In this document: positions 1-11,659 of the stretch, piece after piece
How the letters are laid out: each line of letters starts with the position of its first letter
Numbering within the stretch: position 1 is the stretch's first letter
Source of the DNA: Lumbricus terrestris
Lineage: Eukaryota > Annelida > Clitellata > Crassiclitellata > Lumbricidae
Length of the DNA: 64,000 nt
Reading direction: 5' to 3'
NCBI GenBank assembly: GCA_949752735.1
Contig: OX457039.1
Coordinates: 28,254,920-28,318,919 of the forward strand
Notes under the pieces: model-generated
Told to the model about the DNA's origin: nothing
Databases searched by the model: none
Seen by the model: only the letters and a program-made list of their open reading frames with translations
Translations under genes and position numbers: made by a program

Positions 1-632
1 ATTAGACCTATATATAACCTATATATAACATCAGTTCCATATCCGACTATTGAACTTAATGCATGTGCACTCATTCCTTCATATTATGTGTGTGTGTGTG
101 TGTGTGTGTGTTCGTGCGTGTTGTGTGTGCGTATTGAAAATTTGTCCCGCTTGAACCTCAAAGCGAATTTAGTCATGAAATGAACACAACGACCGTGTAT
201 AGACTATACCGATGTGAAGACGAGGCTGTGATGGAGAGAAAGGGACGACCGATTTGTGCCATAATATACTCTAAGCTGTGACAGTTAAGAGTTGAAGCTT
301 TATGTACGTGGCTGCATATATAAGGTGACTTATCACTCTTCTCCATCTTTTTTTAACTGCGCAATTTCAAGCATTTATGTAATTTCAGAGACTTATTTCA
401 ATATTTGGTCTATTTATTCAAGTCCACAAATTTAATTTTGTATTTGAAAACTTGCTTCATTTCTCGGAAAGAACTGCTAATTTACATGTTCCGGTTTTTC
501 TACAGAACTGTAAGAAGTCATTCGCTTGTGAATCTATAACATATCATGATTCCATGATAAATTAAATTCCAAATGTTCTTGTGATGAGTTTGGCCCTATA
601 GGGGGTCTTTGATCAGCTTCTCTCTGATCTCG
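1..632. other. Intergenic, no gene seen
   Basis: AT-rich sequence with one TG microsatellite (listed separately). No open frame, RNA gene or transposon end was recognised. Confidence 0.5.
86..132. repeat. TG dinucleotide microsatellite
   Basis: A run of TG with a few interruptions (TTCG, GCG) toward its right end. Confidence 0.9.
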
Positions 633-725
633 TGATTGATTGATCGACTACTTGATTGATTGATTGATCGACTACTTGATTGATTGATTGATTGATTGAT
701 TGATCAATTAATCAGATGATTGATA
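633..725. repeat. GATT tetranucleotide array
   Basis: Repeated GATT with two copies of a longer unit containing TGATCGACTACTT. The same tetramer follows the LINE 3' end at 47.7 kb, so this array may be a LINE-tail remnant. Confidence 0.85.
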
Positions 726-1140
726 GACCGCGATCAACAGAACAAAATTTTTGGGTTCGAATATCAAAAGGAGGATTTCTACCAATGAGATGAAAAGTGT
801 GAGCAGTCGAGAAGGGGTCGAGCTTGACTGGAGCTGGGAGATGAACGTGAAAGACTCAATCCATGGATTGAGAGGTTGGGTTGGTGGGTGGGTGGGTGTG
901 TGGGCGGACGGTAGGAGTGCTGTCGTGAAATTTCTCTAACAAGGGTGACTTCAGTTCTTCCGGTCATTTATCACGTGGTCAAAGATTAAACGGTCAGTTG
1001 ATGGACATTGCAGCTGCTGCATTAGACAGCTGTCGTCGACTGGTCAATATATAGAAGGGATCAGGGTATGAGGATAAGGAGAAACAGAATGGACTGCGGG
1101 GATCCGCAGAGGGTGGGGTTTCCGGAAGTGTCGCGACAGA

Positions 1141-1310
1141 GGATGGAGAAGAAGGAGGAAGGAGGGGAAGATGAAGAGAAGGAGCAAGAGGAGGAGGAGG
1201 AGGAGAAGGAGGAGGAGGAGGAGAAGGAGGAGGAGGAGGAGGAGAAGGAGGAGGATGAGGAAGAGGAGGTGGATGAGGAGGAGGAGGAGGAGGAGGAGGA
1301 GAAGTAGAAG
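1141..1310. repeat. GGA/GAG polypurine trinucleotide array
   Basis: About 170 bp of imperfect GGA repeats on the plus strand. It opens several frames on both strands (poly-Glu, poly-Arg, poly-Pro, poly-Leu), which are translation artefacts. Confidence 0.9.
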
Positions 1311-2683
1311 GAGGGTAGACCAGATGCAACCAATGAGATCGATCGTTATGAATAGTGTGACACTGAAATTGGCCGATGATTGCATGGCCATAATAATTAA
1401 TTATTAGCCTTCGTTGCTCAGAGAAACTCGGTCTTCCATGCTTCCTTCTTAATTCTTATTACTGCTTCTTCCATTGATTTCTAAATTGCATCTAAATCTG
1501 CATTGGGAACTCTCATCGCACTTAATAAATATAGGCCCACATTTAGTTGGAAATAATTAATCAGCTGAGGACAATAATTATTGCAACCTTTCAAAATCGA
1601 TGTCAGATGTAATAATGAGAGGCGCTAAATAAATGATCAGGTGCCATATTGTGACACGTATAGCTACACATGAATGCAATAATTATGTGACATGGACTGT
1701 ATAAATGCATCTTCTGGCTGCATACATATATGTTGCAAAACAAGATATTCTTTCATATTGTTCCGTATACTATTTGTGAGCAAACGGGTGTCTTTCAATG
1801 CTCACTTTCGTCCAATAGTGTCTCAAAATATCACATAATTATCTGCCTTTTTTAGCTTGCGCAGCGTGTAGCAGATAAAGTCTCGTGACCAGTAAATTGT
1901 CGAGGTCTACAGTCCTTATGCAAACCTTACCGCTCTGAGTGCGGTGACGGTGTACAGTTGGCGATTTAAAATTATACTTTGATAGGCCTGCTATGTTTAC
2001 ACGTTGTTCTAATGTTGTTCGAGTTAAGATTCGAAGAGTGGTAATAGGCTTAGATCAAAGGAGTAGATCAAAAGGTTACTGTACATGACACACTAGAACT
2101 CACTCAATAGTTGTACTGTCAACGATATTTGACCCATGTAATGTTAATGGCACACCGGTACTAAAAACGACAGTTTATTGTATTTTTGTTATTGCATTGA
2201 TGGCCAGGTATATTTTGACTTCCCGTAAAGTGACCCAGACAAACCAAAATACCGGAACCTGTTTATCCGGGTTAAATGTCGCCGTAGAACAGGGTAAATT
2301 ATATCAACATGAGATGCATGTCTGAATGGGGACCAGAGTAGGGTAAAATAAACGAGGGCGCACGTAATTTCGTCCAGATGTCGAACGCGTCTAATAGAAA
2401 CAACAGAGGGAATATTGTCGGCGTCACTTGGGATGAAGGGATTCGTGCTGCTGCCCAGGAGGAGATGGCTCTTAACCCCCCACATCCCACCCCCTCCCAC
2501 ACCCCTTAGTTGCAACAACAACATCAGCAGCAGGAGAAGTCATCATCACAGGAGACGAGACCCAAGAGGGGCGACCACCGATTCCTTTGAAGTTCGCCAG
2601 GCGCCCTCTCGTGACTGTTCTGCGGCGTCTGCAACGCGCAACTTGAGAACGCCACTGGAGATATGGAGATGTAGGGATCACAG
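1311..2683. other. Intergenic, no gene seen
   Basis: Unique-looking AT-rich DNA. No splice-flanked open frame, transposon terminus or RNA gene was recognised. Confidence 0.45.
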
Positions 2684-2849
2684 TGATAATGACGATAATG
2701 ACGAAGATAATGAAGACGACTACAGTGACGACGACGACGATAATGATGATGATTATGAAGATGATGAAGATGATGAAGATGAAGATGATGATGATGACGA
2801 TGATGACGACGACGATGATGATGATGATGATGATGACGACGACGACGAC

Positions 2850-2908
<59 letters not shown>
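2684..2908. repeat. GAT/GAC trinucleotide array
   Basis: About 225 bp of GAT and GAC units, purest from about 2815 onward. The poly-Asp and poly-Ile frames over it are not credible genes. Confidence 0.92.
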
Positions 2909-2909
<1 letters not shown>

Positions 2910-3536
2910 GTCAAAAAACAAGGACAAAGACGATCATGGTGATGCTCACGATGGCAGATGCCTGCAAGGTTTTCAGTCTAATCGCGACTGTTTTAGTGTA
3001 TAATTATAATTGCATAATGATAGCATAGACTATAGATTGATTGCATCGAGATGATGGCAAATGTGATCGTTATTCATATTAATGATCGACGATGATGAAA
3101 GACGAAAGAAATCCGTAAAAATCGAACAGCATTTCTTTACGTGCTATACTTGGAGCCGAGAGACAATCTCTGTGTCACGTGACACACCGGAAATGGAATC
3201 GTGGAGTCGCAGGTGAAAGAAAAACAGATCAGCAGATGATTAATAATAACACATTTCTGTTTGCGCATGCGCAATTATCGATAAACAACTCGTGCAACGC
3301 CGATACAATATAAATATATATATATATATAATCTCTCTCTCTATATATATATATATATTATATAGAATATATATATATGCAACGGAAACAGCGATGACAC
3401 TTGAAGTAGCAGCTGCCTCACAACCCACGCCACTCCATGCTCCAACTCAATTACCGGTATACATGCATTAATATATATAATGACGAATTTGTACAAACCA
3501 CTGCCAATCGGTACACAATATATATATATATCTTCA
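2909..3536. other. Intergenic with AT/CT microsatellite patches
   Basis: No gene seen. AT and CT dinucleotide patches occupy about 3310-3377 and 3515-3536. Confidence 0.45.
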
Positions 3537-3638
3537 TATATATATATTTATTTGTAGGATGAGATGAGTATTTATATATATATAAAAATTATATATGTAT
3601 ATAAATACTCGTCTCATCTCACAAATAAATATATATAT
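3537..3638. repeat. Imperfect inverted repeat (hairpin)
   Basis: The left arm reads TTATTTGTAGGATGAGATGA and the right arm returns as GTCTCATCTCACAAATAA, with about 40-bp arms, few mismatches and a short AT spacer. It may be a small foldback element. Confidence 0.7.
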
Positions 3639-3837
3639 GTATGACTAGAGGATGACGATAACGGCTCAGAAGAGATGGAGATAAGCAGTCGCTATAATGG
3701 AGAAGGACCTGAGGGGATCCATTGAACCTGCAAAGACAAACAGAGGAAGACAGAGAAAGAGACAGGGAGACAGATCGAGGAAGAGATGGAGAGACGGGGG
3801 AAGGGTGGAAAAGGACGATGGAGATGTTGAGCCTCGG

Positions 3838-3945
3838 AAGAAGAAGAAGAAGAAGAAGAAGAAGAAGAAGAAAAAGAAGAAGGAAGAAGAAGAAGAAGAA
3901 GAAGCAGAAGAAGAAGAAGAAGAAGAGGAAGAAGAAAAAGAAAGA
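3838..3945. repeat. GAA trinucleotide array
   Basis: About 108 bp of GAA with occasional AAA and GCA units, inside a wider purine-rich stretch (3720-4210). Long open frames on both strands come from the purine bias. Confidence 0.9.
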
Positions 3946-4380
3946 CTACAATTGGTAGATCATGGTCGATGGAAGACAAAGGAGAACGTGGAGAAGGCGA
4001 GACACAAAGCGTGGAGGGTGGAATGGAACTCCTGCAGGGAACCAGCGCAGACAGAATGACCGACACAAATAAGATGAACAGAGAAGCAGCAAGTACAATG
4101 GAAGGCGAAAGGACAATACGAGCAAGAGTACATCATCGAAGACAAAGACGAGCATGCAGACAGGAACTGAGTAAGACAGACAAAGCCACCGATACAAAGA
4201 GGCATATAAAGAGAGGGACAGAGGGAGACCCATTGAACTCATTATACAACGAAAGACCTGTTTAGACGTCTTCAGTTACACGCCACTTGGAGTGTCTCGG
4301 ACAGGGTGCAAATTAAGATTAATGTATCCCGGGCCAGGTCTGCAAATCGGGTCATTATGCTTCATTGGGCCCCGACGACC

Positions 4381-4460
4381 AGGATGGGATGGCAGCACAT
4401 CTGGCAACCCAGCATCCCTCGGTCGAGTCACACCAGCAGGGGTTCGATTCCCCGTTGCTC
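4381..4460 (+). mobile_element. Possible tRNA-derived SINE fragment
   Basis: GGGGTTCGATTCCCC at about 4439-4453 is a B-box-like sequence with a T-stem palindrome. No convincing A box or acceptor stem is present, so it is not a tRNA gene. It could be a SINE head. Confidence 0.35.
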
Positions 4461-4566
4461 AAGTCCATGTCCCACTCACAATGCACACAAAACAACCAGT
4501 GGAGATACATCTGTCTCCGAAAGTCACGGACATTTATTAAGACTAAGAAGCGAAATACCAAAGTAG

Positions 4567-4622
4567 CAAACAAATATCAAACAAATATCAAACAAATATC
4601 AAACAAATATCAAACAAATATA
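4567..4622. repeat. 11-bp tandem repeat, five copies
   Basis: Unit AAACAAATATC repeated five times with essentially no variation. Confidence 0.93.
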
Positions 4623-4941
4623 GCTATACTTCACTAAAAGCAGCTCTTAATTGTTGAAGATACGACCATACAAAGATAATCAGATGACTTCTTCATGAAA
4701 AATGGTCTTCAGAGGAAAAGAGAGCTGATTTTAAGTATCGTGGCTGACCATGGCAGTGTTCACAGTTTTTGTAATCTTTATGAGACACAATTTTATACTA
4801 TTTTTTCGCGAACAGTAAGCCAATTCAAAGATATTTTAAGCACACTGGTTATATGTTCAATGTTCGTGGATGTATTTGCCGTGTAGGTTACTTGTGACTC
4901 TAACCAAAATAATTCTTGAGGTTCTTAAACTGAAGGAGTAA

Positions 4942-5541
4942 CAGAATTCAGGGTGTAGGACATTGACCCCCTGAACAGAAACTTCCCAGACAAAAAACCC
5001 CCGGACAACCCTCCCGATTTAGCCTAGGACATTAACCCCTGGACAAACCCCTTCCTGTGCCTATTTTTGTAGTTTATTGATAAAACGCTTCTATTTTAGC
5101 GACAATTGTTTTTATCAATCGGACTTCTACTTAGAAAGTCTTAGACAACATTTTTTTTTCATCAATCCAGCTTTCATTTAGTCAAAAATTCGTTTAACGG
5201 GTCCAGCTTCTATTTAAATAGAAACAATAATATTGTTTTATCAATCCAACTTCTATTTAAAATTTTAAATAGCATTTATTTTGCATCAATTCAGCTCCAA
5301 TTTAAGCAAGAACATTTTCATCAATTCAGCTCCCAATATAAGCAAGAACATTTTCATCAATCCAGCTCCAATTTACGCTAGAACATTTTCATAAATCCAG
5401 CTTCCATTTAGGCTAAGTTAAAATGATTTTGTACACCAATCCGAATTACCCCATTATATGCGCAATTGATATTCTATACCCGGGGGCTATGTCCTACACA
5501 GGGGGGATTTGTCCGGAGTTAATGTCCGTTCCCCAGAATTT
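4942..5541. mobile_element. Foldback-like element with internal minisatellite
   Basis: Inverted terminal modules (left AGAATTCAGGG...GGACATTGACCCC; right, inverted, GGACATTAAC...AATTCTGGGG) enclose a core of about nine diverged copies of a 45-50 bp unit containing ATCAATCCAGCTTCTATTTA. The GGACATTAACCCC motif recurs internally in both orientations. No clear target duplication was found, so the class is unknown. Confidence 0.5.
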
Positions 5542-6416
5542 TATACGCGACTGAAGACTAATGCATTTGCCAGCGATAGATCCTATGACCCTGGCATATA
5601 AGTCCTAATCATTAAAAATTGTGATGACTTACAAATACTGTTTTTAATGGTCATTGAGAGACATGTATGATAAGCATGCATGAAAACAACGCCGCAACGT
5701 AACGAGCGGCGACTGTCAATTCAACCGTGTCAGTCAGTTTCACTGACTTAATTAAGTCTATCATTTATTATGTTACGTTGAAGTACCCATGCATAGCAGA
5801 AATCGTCATTTAAAGACAGCAGACAACAGTTGCAGAGACGAGTCACACAAAAGACTGTCAAACGAAACGCAGATTTATCAGCAGCAGCAGCAAAGAATTT
5901 ATGTCCTATGGCGAATGATTATCCAGCAATGTATAGTCCTATACCTTGTTGTGTGCATGTGGTGTTTATAATGCAAACAAAAGAGAACCGTGCACACCGT
6001 GGAAGTTGGAACATCAAGCATATACCAATAAAGTATACCGTACTATACAGATATAATATAATGACAATTCAAAAACTCTGATCGAAAACGTGGATTGAGA
6101 AATATGCACTAAACCAATTTAGTGCATGCAGGATCAGAAATCCTAAACCAGCGCATGAGCTGAAGATGCTAAGATGTAGAATTGTGAAGAACAGAGCAAT
6201 CGACATACATTGTAAAGTATCAAAATTAGCTGACAAGTCAAAGAAAGCAGAGGATGTGTTGTCACAGTATATGCCCTATCGATTGATTGATTGGTAAGTA
6301 TAATTATGAACATTGAACAGTATTTTAGTATGAGTATACGGATTCTGTTGAGTGAAAGGTCCTTCCTTATCTATGATTTATTTTCAATGCTGATGCTCGA
6401 TTGATAATTCAAACTG
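5542..6416. other. No gene seen
   Basis: AT-rich DNA with a short CAG run at about 5879-5891. No supported feature. Confidence 0.4.
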
Positions 6417-6796
6417 ATGGGTCTTGCGAAGATAAAGATCTCATGCATGGATCTCATTCGTTCTTCTCTTTCTGCATCTATACGCATCGGTTCTCTGGAC
6501 CGGTCTGACTTGTTTGTCCCTCATCTTCCACAAGCTATTATAGGACGACAATATTATGTATGCACATTTGCACAAGCTCGATCTGTTGTCATAACTGGGT
6601 CCTCCTTGTGGAATACCCTTCCATCCACTTTGCGTGAAACTCTCATTCTGCTCTCATTCCGTTGTCTATGCTTCTTTCCCTATCTTCGTAAGATCTGATT
6701 TTTCTCTTGCAGTTATCGCACTGCAAGAGAGCGTTACATGCACTGAATGGCAATGACTGTGAGCGGCGCTATAGAAATTACTAATTACATTACATT
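6417..6796 (+). pseudogene. CR1/L2-like LINE 3' end (reverse transcriptase C-terminus)
   Basis: The 5'-truncated reading frame at 6417-6698 carries the region that follows the polymerase domain in CR1/L2/Rex-type ORF2 proteins, seen as an S-L-W-N-T-L-P-S-x-L-R core (residues about 62-73) after a PHLPQA segment. Downstream the 3' UTR ends in GCGGCGCTATAGAAATTA and a TTACA-rich tail. Only the last about 90 codons remain, so it is a dead insertion, as is usual for LINE copies truncated at the 5' end. Confidence 0.6.
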
Positions 6797-7024
6797 GTTT
6801 GTTTGTTTGTATGCGCATTTGTTATAGCGCCCCTTCAAGCTCTCTCACTACTCAGAGGCGCTCCCGAATGCAGAGTGGACACTGCATCGGAGTTTCACGC
6901 CGAAGCGCTGAGCAATTGTGAGTGAAAGACTTGCCCAAGGTCCTTACGCGGCGAGGTGGATTCGAACCTCGAACCTTCCGGCTTCAAGGCAACGACGCCA
7001 TGCACCACTACACCACCGCGCCCC
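6797..7024 (-). mobile_element. tRNA-derived SINE with LINE-like tail
   Basis: Read on the minus strand the element starts GGGGCGCGGTGGTGTAGTGG (A box), has GGTTCGAATCC (B box, plus 6958-6968), then a body ending GGGAGCGCCTCTGAGTAG...CTTGAAGGGGCGCTATA and an ACAA tail at 6810-6797. The tail matches the LINE 3' end at 47.66-47.72 kb. It abuts the LINE remnant to its left. Confidence 0.75.
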
Positions 7025-9426
7025 AGTAAAAGATCTAGACGTCGTCTAGTTTGACTATTCTGCTTTGTTTCGCAATAAGAATGTATCACTGCATTACATC
7101 GCACATGTGCTGGATCGGTTTCGCAAACAAATGGTGTATCGGGTCTCCGTTCTAAATGCTACAGACACATATCGGTGGATGATGAAAGCTGCTGAACACG
7201 ACAAGTAAATAGCGATGAAATAATTATATGCACACCCTATTTGCACTGGTACATAAATTGGGATCCGTTAGTTAACCTAGCACCTCATAAAAATGATTTT
7301 TTCACTCCAGTCTGATAAGTTTACTACTACATGTATGTATATAGCCACTTTACAATTATTTGTAGTCACAACGATCTTGCGACAAATGAACAACATGTAG
7401 TCACATTTTTACAATAATTAACTTTCTTTTTAGCTTATATCGACGTTCGTATTAACACTTTGAAGTTTCGTTGAATTTCAAAGGCATGCAACCGACTGAG
7501 TTGTTTACATCTGTGCATAGATGCGAGTCGAAGGGAGTTTGTTTAGCGACTCGAGTCTAAGAAGTCTCGTCTATAACCTGTGTACTTGCAATATCGCAGC
7601 GAGATGATTGATGCATTTTCTCGTCAGTCATCGCCTCCTTACGTCCCGTGAGCTCAGCATCCGCAGCCCCTCGGCACCCCCCCGGCACCCCACCTCGGCA
7701 CCCCCCCCCGGCACCCACCGTTGCCAGCCCTTCAGGCGGTCGTGAGAAATCTGTCGACAGACTTGGAATGACTTCAGGGTCCGGCGGCGGCGGCATGGAC
7801 GACATCTGTCAGCGATGAAGCATGAATGATTGATGACATCGTCCATGGCTGACCAGCTGTTGGTCGGTCCGCCTTATATAGACCCTGCTCGCCGCGGTCA
7901 ACGGCTACACGCCTAAGGGCGGCATTTTAATGTGAACGTCTCAATCAAACGCAAACCTTGTATACGTAAACTGGAGTGTAGGGTTAGGGCTGCGTCGGTC
8001 GGTCGGGGGAGGGGGAGGGATAACGAGGTCTACCTTCGAACGAAACGAACGGTGAACCATGCAGACACGCAGGATGCAGGATATATCATTACTGGATCCT
8101 GTTATGCTATTCAGACAATGAGTCATCATCGCTAAGTATCTTAAACGCGGCTTTAGTCGCATCCTTAAACGATGATGGCGTCATTGACATGTCATGTTAT
8201 CTCGTTATATATAGGCTAACGGTGGCGGTCTTTTGCTTTACATCTCCAGTGTACCTCATCCACCATTAATTCCTCGTCTGTCTCATAAGACAGGAACTCC
8301 GTCTGATCTGACTCTGACTGTAATTATCTGACTCTTTAGATTTCGACGACATCTTCACCTTATCTGCCTGTCGAGGCTGTTTTGACCAAGCGCATGTGAA
8401 TAATGTGGTGACTGTACGCGAGAGATATGTGCAGCTTAAATTGCTTAATCGCAAAAGTTCGCTTTTCCACCAGAGTTATTGAAGTCTCAATAAAATATAA
8501 CGGGGACCATAAATTCCAACTCCTGAGGGTCATACCTCGGTTTAAAAATTTGAGAGCCGCCGTGCCTTTGAACTCAGTTTTGTTTCAAATTTAAATACAT
8601 AGATGGTAAAGAATATAGCCTATAATATACTTGTAAAAAGCATGTGAAGTCAAATTTTGATTTCCCACATCCGTAGAAATAACGTCAGCCCGTAAAACAT
8701 TAGACTATACCGCTAAAACATCCTCAGCTGTAGTCATTTTAGTCATTTTTCGAGTCAGCCCTGTACCGATATTTGCTTACCCGCAACCAGTGAGCTGGCA
8801 GTTGAAAATGACTGGCTGACTAGTTTGGTCTTCAGATACTGATATGCCCCACCTGATAATTCGCTGTGATGTATGCATGAAACCAACGCAGCCAATAAAA
8901 TATCGTAGTTTTCAACAAATTGACGCCAACCTCCTAACCTCTCTAACAGTCTCTTTAGACGAGCATGAAGACCACTTCAGAGGTATATCGATGACAGGTT
9001 TTATCACGCATCTTTTAACCTACAGTAGCCTGTTTTGCATCAGCTTGCATGCAGCATGCTTTAATAAACAAACTGACTGCATGGACTGGAGCAGCTTGCA
9101 TGTGCTTCAAAGGAAAACGGGTCCATCAGGGTCAGCATATAATGAAATAAACCTCAGGAAGTAATAGTTTCTTGTTTCAAGTAAAGCTTAATCTGAAATA
9201 CAGATATGATCTTCTAAATTTGCAGTCAGTAAAGAGTCAATTAAAGAACTGTTGGTTGTTGAGATAATGCTTTTCAAGCTCTTCATGAAGGCTGAGCTAT
9301 TCGACAGCAATTTAACTGATTCGGGTCGGTGGGGGGGGGGGTCACTGACGAGTTTGTTCTTCAAATGGCGACTCTAAACCTGGTCAGCTAACTGAAAGCT
9401 TTAAGTTGTGGCAATGTTTTCATCAA
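7025..9426. other. Intergenic, no gene seen
   Basis: Includes a GC-rich patch at 7660-7735 with repeated CGGCACCCC units and a short G run at about 9332. Several 60-106 codon frames have no recognisable domain or splice context and are treated as chance. Confidence 0.4.
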
Positions 9427-9495
9427 ATTTATGTGGTCGAATGGTTAGCACGATACATGGACTGATCGCTATAGAGATCGCACCAGTGAGAGGTT
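9427..9495 (+). mobile_element. Possible degenerate tRNA-like SINE head
   Basis: GTGGTCGAATGGTTAGCACG resembles an A-box region; the B box (GAGAGGTTTAATT) is degenerate. Too damaged to be a tRNA gene. Confidence 0.3.
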
Positions 9496-9544
9496 TAATT
9501 TAATTTTAATATTCTGTAAAGGGAAAACAGAATTCCTGAGCCAT

Positions 9545-9545
<1 letters not shown>

Positions 9546-9596
<51 letters not shown>

Positions 9597-9610
9597 GCCT
9601 TTATTTGCAT
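9546..9610 (-). repeat. TAAG tetranucleotide array at a probable retroelement 3' end
   Basis: About 50 bp of TAAG. On the minus strand it follows AATAAAGGCT, the AATAAA-then-tetramer arrangement also seen at 39.4 kb, suggesting a LINE tail. Confidence 0.7.
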
Positions 9611-10190
9611 ATGTCAAGCGCACATGCATTGTCAAGCGCACATGCATTAGTATACATAGGCTATAGTATAGGCCTATGTAGACTACCTCGCGAACCATGC
9701 AGTCATAAACCTGAATGGTGGCACTGACGTAAATTGCTGGTATAAGCGGAGGGTGATGAAGAGGACAGACCATATGGCACCGTCCCTCATAAACTCATGC
9801 AGGGTAAAACTGCATATCACTGCATGACATCAACCGACTTATTTTAGAGACGGGTATATATACCATAGTCTATGCTCTATAGTAATATTGATAAATCAAA
9901 ATCTCAAAGTATATACAGTTCAAAAATTAAAAAGCCGATATGATAAATATACTGTGTATATATCTGCCGCGACTGGGTTCATAGTCGACTAGAAATGTTG
10001 TCAGCTTTCATTATGTTGTGCCGTACATCATGTAAAGAGCTGTGAAATCTGAACTAGAATGCCAATGAAACCTATAAGGATAAACTTGGAAGAAAAAATT
10101 CAACTTTGGCTTTGCAACTGAATTCCTAAGGCGGTAGACCTCGTATATATATATATATATACGTATATATACGTATTACATATATTTATA
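9611..10190. other. No gene seen
   Basis: Contains an 18-bp direct duplication (TCAAGCGCACATGCATT, about 9616-9650) and an AT patch at 10142-10185. Confidence 0.45.
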
Positions 10191-10440
10191 CTAGCTGCAG
10201 TGGGGGTAACCGGCGTAGCCCGGAAAATTTAGGATTCGACCCGCTCCGGCCACAATCCCACGACACCACACCACACCCACCACACTCCGACGTATACACC
10301 GGTAAGCCACGCGAGAAATTTGGGTTTTCGGGAAAATTTGCTCGTCCCAGCCCCCCCCCACATCCACCTTCCGCCTCCACCCCAACCTTCTCACCCCCCC
10401 CCACCCTCACCCCACCCCTCCACCGGAATGCACCGGTGTT
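10191..10440 (-). mobile_element. Helitron-like 3' terminal fragment
   Basis: On the minus strand the fragment ends CTAG next to a T (plus 10191-10194, preceded by A), with an imperfect CCGGGCTACGCCGG hairpin just inside. It shares with the element at 56.3 kb the sequence AAATTTAGGATTCGACCCGC and one ACCGGTAAGCC unit followed by a C-rich stretch. Confidence 0.55.
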
Positions 10441-10520
10441 ATTTTGTCAGTTATTGGCCCTGCTTGAACGATAATATCAAATGTATTATTATACGATTTT
10501 ATACGTATACCATTAAATAT

Positions 10521-10692
10521 ATACCATTTTACCGTCCTATGTTATCCGCACCATTTTGTCCATACCATTTTGTTCAAGTACCATTTTGTCCATACCATTT
10601 TGTCCGCACCATTTTGACTAATACCATTTTGTCCCAATACCATTTTGTCCACACCACTTTGTCCGTACCATTTTGTCCGCTACCATATTGTC
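10521..10692. repeat. 15-17 bp minisatellite (TACCATTTTGTCC)
   Basis: About ten units of TACCATTTTGTCC with 2-5 bp variable spacers. It lies just right of the Helitron-like fragment. Confidence 0.88.
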
Positions 10693-11011
10693 CTAGAACC
10701 CATTATGTTTTTTACATTTTTCATTTTGGGGATGTTAAACACCCAAAACACCCCCTAGCTACGGCATGTGTATACATATGCAAGGAAATCTGGAGTGAAT
10801 GTATACACGTGCTGAGAATGCATGGGTGCGTCCAATAACTTACAGATATGCATTAGCCTAATCATTGAAGGTATACACAGCCGAAGGCGGAACTCGGAAA
10901 CAGAATTATGGAGATAGCAGGAGAATTTCTTTTGGATAATCGAAGCAACGCCTTTGCATGCAGAAGTTAAGAATTAAGATTCGTCTGAAAGGAATCAATT
11001 ATTCGCCCAGT
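10693..11011. other. No gene seen
   Basis: Unique-looking AT-rich sequence. Confidence 0.4.
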
Positions 11012-11070
<59 letters not shown>

Positions 11071-11127
11071 AGCAGCAGCAACAGCAGCAGCAGCAGCAGC
11101 AGCAGTAGCAGCAGTAGTAGCAGCAGC
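11012..11127. repeat. CAG/CAA trinucleotide array
   Basis: About 116 bp of CAG with regularly spaced CAA interruptions and terminal TAG units. Poly-Ala and poly-Gln frames over it are not supported as coding. Confidence 0.92.
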
Positions 11128-11560
11128 GGACAAGCAGACGTTGAATTTGAAACGGCGAAGTTTTCTCTTATAACCGTCCGAACGTTTCACAAGTTCGCTA
11201 CTGTAGTTCAGATCACAAGAGTCGGCGAGTTAAAGCAATTAACCGAAAGAGGTCGGCAGAGGCGTTAGTTTACTTACTTGTTTATCTTCCTACGGAGCTG
11301 ACCGCTCGCACAGGCATGTGTGAAAACACGCTGCCCCACCAGGGAATACAACGGAGTGTATGTGTAGGCCTATATATACAGCATATACGTGTAAAATAAT
11401 AGGAGCAAATGAAGCGACGCCTGTGCAGGGTCGCATCAAAGAGATCTTTAACGATGAACTGGTTCTCTGGTATCTATAGAATCTGAACGACCGCATTCCA
11501 AGCTGAACACTTGAAACCAGTCTTTGCATTCGCTTAATTAAGACCCGACTTCAATAACAA

Positions 11561-11659
11561 GAGCTAAAGCTGCTCAAACTGAAGATGGAAGACGCTGGAG
11601 ACAGAGACAAGTGGAAGAGAAGGATCCGAGAGGCTGACGCTGTCGCCAAAGTGGAATAA
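11561..11659 (+). pseudogene. Probable LINE ORF2 C-terminal fragment
   Basis: The frame ends K-M-E-D-A-G-D-R-D-K-W-K-R-R-I-R-E-A-D followed shortly by TAA at 11657. A D-R-x-x-W-x-R-x-I-x-x-A-D ending is characteristic of the extreme C-terminus of several non-LTR retrotransposon ORF2 proteins (RTE-like and others). Only about 33 codons are visible, so clade assignment is not possible. A purine-rich GAAGA run follows. Confidence 0.45.

Noticed and set aside
1044..1391. Long Leu-, Ser-, Pro-, Glu- and Arg-rich frames on both strands
   Set aside because: All follow from the GGA trinucleotide array; no domain or splice context.
2415..2942. 175-codon Asp-rich frame
   Set aside because: The second half is only the GAT array; the first part has no recognisable motif.
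6880..7024. Functional tRNA gene
   Set aside because: A and B boxes are present but acceptor and anticodon stems do not pair; it has a SINE body and LINE-like tail.
10521..10692. CRISPR-like array with short spacers
   Set aside because: Spacers are only 2-5 bp; it is a minisatellite.
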